Both the position numbers and the translations under genes were made by a program. A DNA stretch of 64,000 bases, from positions 25,895-89,894 of the forward strand of contig NZ_RBAK01000020.1 of NCBI RefSeq assembly GCF_003626595.1, read 5' to 3'. The notes beneath the pieces were generated by a model. The model was not told the origin of the DNA, made no database searches, and worked only from the letters and a program-made list of their open reading frames with translations. This stretch comes from Micromonospora endolithica (lineage in GTDB: Bacteria; Actinomycetota; Actinomycetes; Mycobacteriales; Micromonosporaceae). Positions 24,728 through 33,779 of this stretch are shown here, one piece after another. The stretch's first letter is position 1. Every line of letters begins with the position of its first letter.

Positions 24728-26074
24728 ATGGCTCATCGCCGTACTCACCACCTCCGTGCCCTGCTCGCCGTGCCGGCGTTCCGGCGACTGCTGGCCGTCC
24801 GCCTCGGTGGGCAGTTCACCGACGGGGTGTTCCAGGCCGCCCTGGCCGGCAGCGTGTTGTTCAACCCGGACCGGCAGGCCACGCCGTCGGCGATCGCGTT
24901 CGCCGCCGCAGTGCTGGTGCTGCCGTACTCCCTGGTCGGTCCGTTCGCGGGGGTGCTGCTGGACCGGTGGAGCCGCCGGACGGTGACCGTGGTGACCAAC
25001 CTGGTCCGGGCAGGAGTCGTGCTGCCGATCGCCGCGTTGATCTTCCTTGGGTCGGAAGGGCCGCTGTTCTTCGTGGCGACCGTGGTGGTGATCGGGTTGG
25101 GCCGGCTGTTGTTGTCGGGATTGTCGGCGGCGACACCGCACGTGGTGCCTGACCAGCGGCTGGTGACCGCGAACGCGGTCGGCGGTACGGCGGGGTCGGT
25201 GGCGTACTCGCTCGGGCTGGGTTGTGCCCTGCTGTTGCTCCAGAGCGTCTTTCCGGCCGGGGACGCCGGCTACGCCGGGATCGCGTTGCTCGCGCCGGTC
25301 GGCTACCTGGCGTCCGCAGTGTTGACCCGGTTCTCCTTCGCCCGCGACGAGTTGGGCCCCGACGAGGCCCTGCCGCACCGGCCGGGCCTCGTCGGGGAGG
25401 CGGCGGCGGTGGTACGGGGCATGGTCGACGGGGTACGGCACCTGGGGCGGGCGCGTGGTGCCGCGTACGCGATGGGGGCTCAGGCGGGGTTCCGGCTGTT
25501 GTTCGGGGTGCTGGCGCTGGCGATGCTGCTGCTCTACCGCAACCGGTTCGCCGGCGACGACCTCGACGGCGTACCTGCGCAGTTGGGTTTGGTCTTCGCC
25601 GCGGGCGCGGCCGGCGTGTTGCTGGCGGCGGCGGTGACTCCGGCGGTGGCCCGCCGGGTCGGCGGATGGCGGTGGGTGGTCGGGTTGCTCGCGGCGGTGG
25701 CGGTGGTGTTGCCGGTGTTCGGGTTGCCGTTCGACCCTCTGCTGCTGGTCGTTGTCGTGCTGGTGGTCAACGTGGCCGGGCACGGCATCAAGATCGTGGT
25801 GGACACAACGGTGCAGCACGAGTGCGCCGACGCGTTCCGGGGGCGGGTGTTCGCGGTGAACGACACGGCGTTCAACCTCGCCTACGTGCTCGGCATGGTG
25901 GTCGCGTCCCGGTTCATCCCGGACGACGGGCGGTCACCGGTGCTGCTCGGTGTCGCCGCGGTCGGCTACGGCTGCCTCGCGGTCGGCTACGCGGTCATCG
26001 CCGGCCGGTGGGCGCGTAAGGCCGGGGACGACATCGCCCTCCGGGTGGGGACGATGCCGGTGGTCGAGCGGTAG
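24728..26074 (+). CDS. Major facilitator superfamily transporter
   Basis: 448 residues with about 12 hydrophobic helices. The loop between helices 2 and 3 reads LLDRWSRRTV, a variant of the MFS motif G-x-x-x-D-R-x-G-R-R. The overall pattern (FRRLLAVRLGGQFTDGVFQAAL at the start) is that of the MFS_3/enterobactin-exporter-like group, often drug or siderophore exporters. The substrate is unknown. It is a single-gene unit closed by a strong bidirectional hairpin. Confidence 0.88.
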   Translation: MAHRRTHHLRALLAVPAFRRLLAVRLGGQFTDGVFQAALAGSVLFNPDRQATPSAIAFAAAVLVLPYSLVGPFAGVLLDRWSRRTVTVVTNLVRAGVVLPIAALIFLGSEGPLFFVATVVVIGLGRLLLSGLSAATPHVVPDQRLVTANAVGGTAGSVAYSLGLGCALLLLQSVFPAGDAGYAGIALLAPVGYLASAVLTRFSFARDELGPDEALPHRPGLVGEAAAVVRGMVDGVRHLGRARGAAYAMGAQAGFRLLFGVLALAMLLLYRNRFAGDDLDGVPAQLGLVFAAGAAGVLLAAAVTPAVARRVGGWRWVVGLLAAVAVVLPVFGLPFDPLLLVVVVLVVNVAGHGIKIVVDTTVQHECADAFRGRVFAVNDTAFNLAYVLGMVVASRFIPDDGRSPVLLGVAAVGYGCLAVGYAVIAGRWARKAGDDIALRVGTMPVVER

Positions 26075-26086
26075 CCGCTGGCGCCG

Positions 26087-26124
26087 ACAACGGCCACGGC
26101 GGACGGTGCCGCCGTGGCCGTTGT
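26087..26124. terminator. Bidirectional hairpin terminator between MFS and CsbD genes
   Basis: Perfect 16-bp arms (26087-26102 and 26109-26124) with a 6-base loop, placed between convergent genes. Confidence 0.8.
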
Positions 26125-26162
26125 ATGTCGTCTCACCCGTGCCGCGCCCTGCGCGGTGCGGG

Positions 26163-26336
26163 TCAGCTCTTGAAGGCGTCCTTGATCTTCTCGCCGGCCT
26201 GTTTGACGTTCGCGCTGGTCTGGTCGCTGCGGCCCTCGGCTTCGAGCTGCTCGTCGTCGGTAGCCCGGCCGGCGCCTTCCTTCAGCTTGCCGGTGGCCTC
26301 TTCGGAGGCGTTACCGACCTTGTCGTCGATACCCAT
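26163..26336 (-). CDS. CsbD family stress protein
   Basis: 57 residues starting MGIDDKVGNASEEATGK, with the family pattern K-x-G-x-A-x-E-x-x-G-K-L-K-E-G-A-G-R and further A/K/E-rich helices. CsbD-like proteins are small, highly soluble, and induced by general stress in many bacteria; the molecular role is unknown. Longer in-frame starts exist but would add non-family residues. Confidence 0.85.
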   Translation of the reverse strand: MGIDDKVGNASEEATGKLKEGAGRATDDEQLEAEGRSDQTSANVKQAGEKIKDAFKS

Positions 26337-26346
26337 CGAGCCTCCC

Positions 26347-26519
26347 ATGCACACCGCACAGACCGACGAGCTCTTCGTCACCGCCGCAGGTCTTTTCATG
26401 ACCGCCGTCGTCCTCGCCGGCATGCTGGTCCGCCAACCCCGCGGCTGGGGCCGAGTGGGTTTCGAGGGTGTCCTGCTACGAGCAGCTACCTCGCCATCGT
26501 CGCCGTCCTGGCCAGCTGA
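26347..26519 (+). pseudogene. Possible small membrane protein with frameshift
   Basis: The ATG at 26347 opens MHTAQTDELFVTAAGLFMTAVVLAGMLVRQPRG (split here: residues 1-15 polar, 16-28 hydrophobic). After about residue 43, a different frame carries a second hydrophobic stretch SSYLAIVAVLAS ending at 26519. Together they would make a two-helix protein of about 57 residues. A frameshift or chance are both possible; no ribosome-binding site is clear. Confidence 0.3.
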
Positions 26520-26669
26520 GCCGCGTCCGACAACCCGCGCGGCCGTCGGTTCGGCCCGTGCGGGCGTGCTCGCGCAGGTGGGAGCACGAAATCCGAGGTT
26601 GCCGAGCCGGTAGCGCACACCACAGCGTGCGGCGTGGCGCCGGAAGCCCGGCACCACGCCGCGAGGGAG

Positions 26670-26891
26670 CTACTTGCCGCCGGTGAGGGCGACCAGGGCG
26701 TTGGCGGTGCGGAAGTACGGGTTACGGCCCAGATCGCCGACGGTGGTGATGTTGAAGGCGTCCTTGAGCAGCTTGGCGTCGCCGTCGCTGACCCCGGCGA
26801 GGGCGGACACCGGGGCGTCGACGATCTCGGTGAGGGTCTTGTCCTGGTAGGCCTTGTCGACCAGCTTGGTGAGGTCGGCGGTGACGGGCAT
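26670..26891 (-). CDS. Small helix-hairpin-helix-like conserved protein
   Basis: 73 residues from ATG at 26891 (MPVTADLTKLVDKAY). The pattern LTEIVDAPVSALAGVSDGDAKLLKDAF followed by ITTVGDLGRNPYFRTANALVAL resembles the short helix-hairpin-helix proteins ('VSxxDAxxLxxAFxIxTVxDL') found in many Actinobacteria. DNA binding is suggested by the fold class only. It is a single gene between CsbD and SpoOM genes. Confidence 0.65.
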   Translation of the reverse strand: MPVTADLTKLVDKAYQDKTLTEIVDAPVSALAGVSDGDAKLLKDAFNITTVGDLGRNPYFRTANALVALTGGK

Positions 26892-26996
26892 GCACACTCC
26901 TTCGAAGTCCCGGTCGGGCAATCCGACCGGCTACGGACAAACCTGCGGAATTAGATCATGGAGTGGACGCTTGAATCCACTGTGGATCGCAGTGGT

Positions 26997-28061
26997 TCAC
27001 GCCTCCTCGTCGCCGCCCTCTTCGTCGCCGAAGGAGTCGAAGACCTCGTCGGCGACCATGCCGCCGGCGAAGCCGAGCGCGGCGCCGCCGACCACACCCG
27101 CGGCGACGGCACCCATTCCGGGGCCGCCATGCCGCTCGTGGTGCTCCTCCTTGTAATGCCCCCCGGGGTGGCCGTGTCCGGCGTGCCCGTAGCCGGGCTG
27201 CCCGTAGCCGGGCGGCGGGGGCGGGTAGCCCGGTGTGCCGTAGCCCTGGGCGGGCGGGGCGTAGCCGTGGCCGGCGTGCAGGCTCTGGTAGCCGTCGAGG
27301 GCCTCGCGGACCCAGCCGTCGACCTGCGCGGCCCAGTCCACGCGGTCGGCGTCGGCGTGCGCGGCGTGGTAGCGGCCGTAGGAGTCGTGGCCGCTGGTGA
27401 ACATGCCGCCGCGCTTGTCGAACTCCAGCACGACATCGACGCCGTGCTCGTTCGCGACGAAGGTCAGCTCGACCTCGTTGACGGTGTGGGCGTACTGCGG
27501 GGCGGCGTAGTACTCGACCTCCTGGTAGAACGGCAGGCTCTGGTGCAGCCCCGAGATGTGCCCGCGTTCCAGGTCGGCGCCCTTGAACCCGAAGCCGAGC
27601 CGGCCGAAGGCCTCCAGGATGCGCTCCTGCACCGGCAGCGGGTGCACGTACACCGGGTCGAGGTCGCCCTTGTCGACCGCACCACGGATGGCCACCTCGG
27701 TGCGCAGGCCCATGGTCATGCCGTGGAGGTGCTGCCCGTACAGGTCGGTCACCGGCGTCTCCCACGGCATCGCCACCTGCAACGGCAGCGACAACTGCTG
27801 GCCCTCGCGCAGGTGCAGGCCACCGGCGACCTGAACACGGTGGAACTCGACGAGGGCGTCGTACTCCTCCTCCGCCCCGTCGATCTCCGCCCGGGTGACC
27901 AGCCCGACGGTGATGTGGTCGATCTCCACGTCGTGGCTGCCGCCGGTCAGGTTGACCTGCCCGCCCAGCATCAGCCCTGGGCGGGTGTTCGGATTGGACA
28001 GGACTGTATCGACGCTCGGGCCGCCCACTCCGAACGCACCAAGCATCTTCTTGAACACCAC
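26997..28061 (-). CDS. SpoOM family protein with extended low-complexity C-terminus
   Basis: 354 residues. Two adjacent GTG codons (28061 and 28058) follow GGGAGAGG; either gives VFKKMLGAFGVGGPSVDTVL, the conserved SpoOM start. Residues 1-250 are the arrestin-like SpoOM core (GGQVNLTGGSHDVEIDHITVGL, SLPLQVAMPWETPVT, LGFGFKGADLE). An extension follows: GYG/PPGY/GH-rich repeats (about 265-310), a Gly/Ala-rich hydrophobic stretch (MGAVAAGVVGGAALGFAGGM) and an acidic end. The paralogous family influences sporulation timing in Bacillus; the role in Actinobacteria is unclear. The glycine-rich helix may mediate assembly or membrane contact. Confidence 0.88.
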   Translation of the reverse strand: MVFKKMLGAFGVGGPSVDTVLSNPNTRPGLMLGGQVNLTGGSHDVEIDHITVGLVTRAEIDGAEEEYDALVEFHRVQVAGGLHLREGQQLSLPLQVAMPWETPVTDLYGQHLHGMTMGLRTEVAIRGAVDKGDLDPVYVHPLPVQERILEAFGRLGFGFKGADLERGHISGLHQSLPFYQEVEYYAAPQYAHTVNEVELTFVANEHGVDVVLEFDKRGGMFTSGHDSYGRYHAAHADADRVDWAAQVDGWVREALDGYQSLHAGHGYAPPAQGYGTPGYPPPPPGYGQPGYGHAGHGHPGGHYKEEHHERHGGPGMGAVAAGVVGGAALGFAGGMVADEVFDSFGDEEGGDEEA

Positions 28062-28322
28062 GAGCCTCTCCCTCGACGGCCACCGGACGAACGACACCCG
28101 GATCCGGTGGGATTTCCACCAGAACCCTTGTGTCGCAACGAGATCAACGACGTCCATATTGGATGCCGTCGCGCCGGGAAGCTACCAACGCCACCTGAGA
28201 AGTAGCTGAGTGCATTCGCAGCGTTACTCTCGGATAGCATGGTGTGGCTGTCGGATCCTGCCCTCGTCGAGTGTGGCCGCCACCCCTCACCGCACGCGCT
28301 CGTCAGTCGTCGGTCGGGCCTG

Positions 28323-29639
28323 TCAGGAGGTGGTCTCGTCCCCGCTGGCTTCGTGCCCGTCGCCGCGCACCGGTGTGGTGCGCAGGCGTACCCGGGTGAT
28401 GGCCCGTCCGGTCACCTCCGCGACCTCGGCGGTCAGGCCCGGTAGATCGATCACCTCGCCGGGCGTCTTCGGGATGTGGCCGAGGTGGGCCAGGACCAGG
28501 CCGGCCACGGTCGTGTAGTCGCCGGCCTCGAGGACGTCCTCGTCGAGGTCGATGCCGACGTCGGTCAGGTCGTGCAGCGGGAAGCCGCCCGGCATCAGCA
28601 GCGACCCGTCCGCCTCGCGCACGACGGCCTGCACGTCCCGGTCGGTCTCGTCGTAGATCTCCCCGACGATCTCCTCGACCAGGTCCTCCATCGTCACGAT
28701 GCCGTCGATGGAGCCCCGCTCGTCCACGACGAGGGCGAACTGCTGCCGCTGGGCGCGCATCTCCCGGATCGCCTCGGTCACCTTCAACGTCTCCGGCAGA
28801 TACAGCGCAGGGCTGGCGTGCTCGGCGACCGGGCCGTCCTGGTCGAGCAGGTCCCGCATGTGCACCACGCCGACGGTGTCGTCCAGGCCGCCGCGGCCCA
28901 CCACCGGGGCGCGGGTCTGCCCCGACCTGCCCAGCTCCCGCAGCGCCTGCGGCGCGGACAGCGTCTCGGACAGGGTGACCACCTGCCGGCGCGGGACGAG
29001 GATCTCCCGCAGGATCCGCTCGGCCACCTCGAACGCCCCCGAAATGATCAACCGGTGTTCGGGGGTGAGGTTGCGCTGCGCGGCGACCATGTCCCGCAAC
29101 TCCTCGGTGGTGACCTCCTCCCGCCGGGCACGCGGGTCACCGCCGGTCAGCCGCACCACCGCGTCGCTGGCTTTGCTCAGCAGCCACACCGCCGGGCGGG
29201 AGAACGCCGACAACGCGTCCAGCGGGCGGGCGACCAGCAGCGCCCAGCCCTCCGCGCGCTGCATCGCGATCCGCTTCGGCGCCAACTCACCCAAAACCAG
29301 GGTGACGAAGGTCAGCACGATGGTGACCAGCACGATCGACACCGGCTCCGCCGCTGACCCCAGGAACCCCAGCGGTTCCACCAGCGGTGCCGCAAGCGAC
29401 ACCGCCGCCGCCGCCGAGGCGAGGAAACCGGCCAGGGTGATGCCGATCTGAATGGTGGCCAGGAACCGATTCGGGTCCCGCGCCAGCTTCGCCAGCACCC
29501 GCCCCGCCCGGGAGGTCCGCTCCAGACGCTGCAGTTGGCTCTCCCGCAGCGACACCAACGCCATCTCGCTGCCCGCGAACACCGCGTTCACCAACACCAA
29601 CACGAACACCAGCGTGACCTGCACGCCATAGCCACCCAC
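28323..29639 (-). CDS. CNNM/CorC-type hemolysin-family membrane protein
   Basis: 438 residues. Order: a CNNM transmembrane domain with 3-4 helices (about 1-180; FVLVLVNAVFAGSEMALVSLRESQLQRL is the family start), two CBS domains (about 200-330; TRAPVVGRGGLDDTVGVVHMRDLL and FALVVDERGSIDGIVTMEDLVEEIVGEIYDE) and a CorC_HlyC domain (about 345-425). CNNM/CorC proteins are linked to Mg2+ and other divalent-cation transport. It is divergent from two paralogues of the same family, separated by 275 bases. Confidence 0.9.
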   Translation of the reverse strand: MGGYGVQVTLVFVLVLVNAVFAGSEMALVSLRESQLQRLERTSRAGRVLAKLARDPNRFLATIQIGITLAGFLASAAAAVSLAAPLVEPLGFLGSAAEPVSIVLVTIVLTFVTLVLGELAPKRIAMQRAEGWALLVARPLDALSAFSRPAVWLLSKASDAVVRLTGGDPRARREEVTTEELRDMVAAQRNLTPEHRLIISGAFEVAERILREILVPRRQVVTLSETLSAPQALRELGRSGQTRAPVVGRGGLDDTVGVVHMRDLLDQDGPVAEHASPALYLPETLKVTEAIREMRAQRQQFALVVDERGSIDGIVTMEDLVEEIVGEIYDETDRDVQAVVREADGSLLMPGGFPLHDLTDVGIDLDEDVLEAGDYTTVAGLVLAHLGHIPKTPGEVIDLPGLTAEVAEVTGRAITRVRLRTTPVRGDGHEASGDETTS

Positions 29640-29914
29640 GGCCTGTTCGACGCCTCCTCGACCGGACCATCCGGAGCATCAACGGTAACGGTGGCCGGCA
29701 CACAGAAGCCCATACACCCCACAATCCAGCACAACGGACCGCTGATGCCTACTCGCCTTCGGTGGAGCGGTACCCACATCACCGCGTGGTGTTCCCCGGT
29801 TACGGCGTGGCAGTGGGCACACAGCAAGGTTTCAGGCTGCCTGCCTAACCTGGCCGGCATGTTCCGTGACGGAGAGCCTCCCAGTACCAGCCAGCCTGAG
29901 GTCCGAGAGGCGGC

Positions 29915-31291
29915 GTGCCGGTGACCGAGTGGCTGCTGCTGGCCGTCGCGGTCCTGCTGATCGCGGCGAACGCGCTGTTCGTGGCCGCGGAGTTCGCCTT
30001 CGTCACGGTCGACCGGGCGACGGTCGAGCGCCGGGCGCAGGACGGCGACCGCCGCGCCGCCGGACTACTGGCAGGGTTGCGGACCCTGTCGACGCAGCTG
30101 TCCGGGGCGCAGTTGGGCATCACGGTCACCAGTCTGGTCGTCGGGTTCCTGGCCGAGCCGTCCCTGGCCACGCTGCTGCGCGGCCCGCTCGGGCTCACCG
30201 GCCTTTCCGACTCCGCGGTGACCGCGGTGGCGTTGACGCTGGCGTTGGCACTGGCGACGGGCTTCCAGATGGTCTTCGGTGAGCTCGTACCCAAGAACTG
30301 GGCGATCTCCGAACCGCTGCGCGTCGGCCGCGCCGTCGCCGGGGCGCAGCGCGGCTTCACCACCGCCGCCGGCCCGCTGATCCGTGTCCTCAACGGCACC
30401 GCCAACCGGATCCTGCGCCTGATGGGCATCGAACCAACCGAGGAACTGGCCTCGGCGCGATCCCCGCAGGAACTCGCCTCGCTCGTCAGCCGGTCCGGCC
30501 GCGAGGGCACCCTCGACGCCCGGACCGCGGAACTCGTCGCGCGTTCGATCGACTTCGGCGAGCGTACGGCGGCCGATGTGATGACCCCTCGTACCCGGGT
30601 GCGGTTCGTCTCCGCCGACGCGCCCGCGGCGGAGGTCCTGGCCCTCGCCGCCGGCACCGGGCACGCCCGATTCCCGGTCACCGGCACCGGCGTGGACGAC
30701 GTCATCGGCGCGGTGCACTTCAAGCACGTCCTGGCCGTGCCCACGGCACAGCGGTCCACGCAGTCGGTCCGGACGATCACGTCCGGGCTGCCGGAGGTGC
30801 CGGAGACCATGCCGTTGGACCCGCTGCTGGCCGTCCTGCGTGAGCAGGGACTGCAGATGGCGGTCGTCGTCGACGAGTACGGCGGCACCGCCGGCATCGT
30901 CACGCTGGAGGATCTCGTCGAGGAGATCGTCGGTGAGATCGCCGACGAGCAGGACGCCCCGCATCGCCGCCACCACCGGGCCGCCGATGGGACGTGGACC
31001 CTGTCCGGCCTGCTGCGACCCGACGAGGCGTCCCGGCTGATCGGCCTCGACCTACCGGAGGCGCGGGACACCGACACCCTCGGCGGCCTCGTGACCGAGC
31101 ACCTCGGCCGCTTCCCGCAGATCGGCGACACCATCACCGTGCCCGTCGCCGACCGTAACCAATCCGACCCGGACGGTCTGCCGACCCCGACCCGCGCCGA
31201 ACTCGCCGTCACCCGGCTCGACGGCCGCCGCGTCGACCGGCTCACCCTGCGCCGTACCGACAACCACCTGAGCGAGGAAGCCCGGTCATGA
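29915..31291 (+). CDS. CNNM/CorC-type hemolysin-family membrane protein (second)
   Basis: 458 residues from GTG at 29915 with GAGAGG just before it; GTG at 29921 is an alternative. Same layout: CNNM domain (LLIAANALFVAAEFAFVTVDRATVE, LGELVPKN-type motif as FGELVPKNWAISEP), a CBS pair (HARFPVTGTGVDDVIGAVHFKHVL, VVVDEYGGTAGIVTLEDLVEEIVGE) and a CorC_HlyC domain with TLGGLVTEHLGRFPQIGDT. It overlaps the following gene (ATGA), so the two may form one heteromeric complex. Confidence 0.9.
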   Translation: MPVTEWLLLAVAVLLIAANALFVAAEFAFVTVDRATVERRAQDGDRRAAGLLAGLRTLSTQLSGAQLGITVTSLVVGFLAEPSLATLLRGPLGLTGLSDSAVTAVALTLALALATGFQMVFGELVPKNWAISEPLRVGRAVAGAQRGFTTAAGPLIRVLNGTANRILRLMGIEPTEELASARSPQELASLVSRSGREGTLDARTAELVARSIDFGERTAADVMTPRTRVRFVSADAPAAEVLALAAGTGHARFPVTGTGVDDVIGAVHFKHVLAVPTAQRSTQSVRTITSGLPEVPETMPLDPLLAVLREQGLQMAVVVDEYGGTAGIVTLEDLVEEIVGEIADEQDAPHRRHHRAADGTWTLSGLLRPDEASRLIGLDLPEARDTDTLGGLVTEHLGRFPQIGDTITVPVADRNQSDPDGLPTPTRAELAVTRLDGRRVDRLTLRRTDNHLSEEARS

Positions 31292-32352
31292 GCGACCTCA
31301 CCGCGATCCTGCTGGCCGTGGCGCTGCTGGCCGGCAACGCCTTCTTCGTCGGGGCGGAGTTCGCCCTGATTTCCGCCCGCCGTACGCAGATCGAACCGCG
31401 CGTCGCGGCCGGCTCGACCGTCGCCCGGATCACCCTGCGCGCGATGGAGAACGTCTCCCTGATGATGGCCGGCGCGCAACTCGGCATCACCGTCTGCTCC
31501 CTCGGCCTCGGCGCGATCGGCGAACCCGCCGTCGCGCACCTGCTGGAGAAGCCCTTCGCCGCCGTCGGCGTACCCGAGGCGCTGCTGCATCCCATCGCGT
31601 TCACCATCGCCCTGGCGATCGTGGTGTTCCTGCACATGGTGCTCGGCGAGATGGTGCCCAAGAACATCGCCCTCGCCGGTCCTGAACGCTCCGCCCTGGT
31701 CCTCGGGCCGATGCTCTACGGCATCGTCACCGTCCTGCGTCCGCTGATCTGGCTGCTCAACCAGATCGCCAACACGGTCCTTAGGCTGCTGCGCGTCACT
31801 CCGAAGGACGAGGTGACCTCCACCTTCACCAACGAGGAGATCGCCGGCTTCATCGCCCAGTCCCGTCAGGAAGGGCTGATCGACCAGCAGGAACACGACC
31901 TGCTCACCGGTGCGCTGGCCTTCAACGACCAGACCGCCGCCACCGTCGCGCTCCCGCTGGCCTCCCTCATCACCCTGCCCCAGGACACCACCATCGCCGA
32001 GTTGGAACGGCAGTGCGCGGCAACCGGATACTCCCGTTTCCCGCTCACCGATTCGCAGGGCGGGCTCACCGGGTACGTGCATGTCAAGGACATCCTCGAA
32101 CTGCCAGCGGAACAGTACGACGAGCCCCTCGACTCCGGGCTGATCCGCCCGCTCGCCACCCTCGACGCCGCAAGGTCGTTGCGCGACGCGCTCACCGTGA
32201 TGCAACACCGGGGCGCCCACCTCGCCACCGTGGTCGACCCGACCGGCCAGATCCTCGGCCTGGCCGCGCTCGAGGACATCGTGGAGAAGCTCGTCGGCGA
32301 GGTCCGCGACGCCACCCAACACACCACCGACCGCGCCATGGTTCCCTCCTGA
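31288..32352 (+). CDS. CNNM-type hemolysin-family protein lacking the CorC domain (third)
   Basis: 354 residues. CNNM domain (LLAGNAFFVGAEFALISARRTQIE, HMVLGEMVPKNIALAGPERSALVL) and a CBS pair (YSRFPLTDSQGGLTGYVHVKDILELP, LATVVDPTGQILGLAALEDIVEKLVGE). It stops soon after the second CBS domain, so the C-terminal CorC_HlyC domain present in both neighbours is absent. Coupled start (ATGA) with the upstream paralogue suggests paired full-length and short subunits. Confidence 0.9.
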   Translation: MSDLTAILLAVALLAGNAFFVGAEFALISARRTQIEPRVAAGSTVARITLRAMENVSLMMAGAQLGITVCSLGLGAIGEPAVAHLLEKPFAAVGVPEALLHPIAFTIALAIVVFLHMVLGEMVPKNIALAGPERSALVLGPMLYGIVTVLRPLIWLLNQIANTVLRLLRVTPKDEVTSTFTNEEIAGFIAQSRQEGLIDQQEHDLLTGALAFNDQTAATVALPLASLITLPQDTTIAELERQCAATGYSRFPLTDSQGGLTGYVHVKDILELPAEQYDEPLDSGLIRPLATLDAARSLRDALTVMQHRGAHLATVVDPTGQILGLAALEDIVEKLVGEVRDATQHTTDRAMVPS

Positions 32353-32705
32353 CCCGATGCCCGCCCTCACGAGCCGACTCGTCGCCCCGCCTGAGCCGGG
32401 GTTGACTGAGCCGTCAAGGCAGAGGCGGCACTTGTCGCGGTCGGCATCGTCGGCCCGGGACGTGGCCGTGGGCTGGGCATGATAAAGAGCTTGACCAGCC
32501 ACGGTTACCAACCGCGATGGTGCCTGCGGCTTGCGACCGGCCCGCCCCACCGAGGCACGCCCCGCCCGCTGGAAGAGCCCACCTTGGATGCGGCGACGTG
32601 TCCGCCGCAATCAGACAGCGAGCCAACACCTGGATAGCACCCACGGCGCTGGTCGGCCGCAGCGCACGCTGAGCAACAGGTTACGGCGGCGGCGGTGCAC
32701 CGGCG
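32353..32705. other. 353-base gap right of the CNNM genes
   Basis: No gene is supported. The open frames are Arg/Ala/Pro-rich shadows. It borders the truncated hydrolase and so may contain the left edge of a rearranged segment, but I see no terminal inverted repeats. Confidence 0.4.
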
Positions 32706-33190
32706 TCAGACACCCGGCGGCTCCTGCAGCATCGCCGTGACCTGCCGCAGGCGGGCGTCCCAGTCCGCGGGCTTGACGCCGGGGTAGGCGGCGTCGAGGT
32801 ACCTGGCCCACTGCTTGGTGCTGCCGAGGATCGTGGTGCCCATCAGGTGGATCGCGCCGCGGCGGTAGGCGGCCACCCGCATATCACCGAGTTTGACCTG
32901 CTGCTCGCGGGTGAACGGCGCGATTTCGACCAGCGCGGTGACCAGCTCCGGGGCCTTGGCCGCGACGATCGTGACCGCACCACCGGCGATCGAGTGCCCG
33001 ACCAGGACCGCCGGCCCACCGAGGTGCCTCACCAGGGCGATCAGGTCACCGGCGAGAGCGGTACGGGTGTAGGACGCCCACCCGACGCTGGACTCACCGT
33101 GCCCGCGCAGGTCCATCGCGGCGACCCGGTACCCGGCCTGCACCAGCGCGGGGACAAGGAAACGGAAGGCCTCGCGGCTGTCCGTTAGCC
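32706..33190 (-). pseudogene. Alpha/beta hydrolase, truncated at both ends
   Basis: Readable from about 33190: DSREAFRFLVPALVQAGYRVAAMDLRGHGESS, then the nucleophile elbow VLVGHSIAGG (Ser in G-H-S-x-G), ending LQEPPGV at the stop. The strand-1 oxyanion segment before DSREAF is gone and is replaced by unrelated sequence that joins an integrase scrap. The C-terminal part with the catalytic Asp and His is also missing. It therefore cannot be an active hydrolase. Confidence 0.75.
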
Positions 33191-33361
33191 AAAAGCTATC
33201 ACCTTTAGCCGAGGAGCCAACCCCTGGAACCCACCGACCAGCTATCGCCCACCTGGCCGTCCTGGCCGGCTGCTACCCCGGTCTCGTCGGCCGGCGCGTC
33301 GCGACCCCTGTTCCGGCTCCGCGTGTCGCCGCGCCGCCCGGAACTCCACCGATGACACGTG

Positions 33362-33755
33362 TCATCGGAATTTGTGCGCCCGTTCGGTCCGCTGGCCTGC
33401 CGAGGACCGGAGCTCGGTGCCTCCCGTGGCCGGGGACGCCTGCCACCGAGGGCGGCAGGCCGGTGCCGCCGTCGCCGCCCGCGCCTCGGCAGGGCGCTCC
33501 TGCGTTGGCTTCGTACTCTGGCTGATCTGGCACCGGATCTCCTCGCCAGGTCTGCCAGCGTCAAGGACCAGACGCGCGGTGGCTTCCGCGGCTTCGCGCT
33601 GAGACTCGGGTAGGACGCTGGTGTAGGTGTCGCGGTCAGTTGGATGGGTGGCGTGTCCGAGTGGTCCTGCATCGCTTTGAGGTCGGCGCCGGCTTCCCGT
33701 GCCAGGTTGCGGCGCCGTGTCGTAGGTCGTGCAGCCGGATCGGGGCTGCCCGGAG
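33362..33755 (-). pseudogene. Tyrosine integrase C-terminal remnant (second scar)
   Basis: Frameshifted pieces read RLHDL (33735-33755 area), LGHATHPTDRDTYTSVLPESQREAAEATARLVLDAG and GEEIRCQI. They closely match the end of the intact integrase at 8444-9964 (DTYTSVLPETQREAAEATARLVLNAA), so both come from related elements. Small deletions have removed bases around the HxxR and LGH boxes. It lies at the junction with the truncated hydrolase, marking a past insertion/excision. Confidence 0.8.
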
Positions 33756-33779
33756 CGGCGACGGCCCTTCACTCGGTGG

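Noticed and set aside
29845..32610. 921-codon minus-strand frame opposite two CNNM genes
   Set aside because: Mirror frame, with no start context and no domains.
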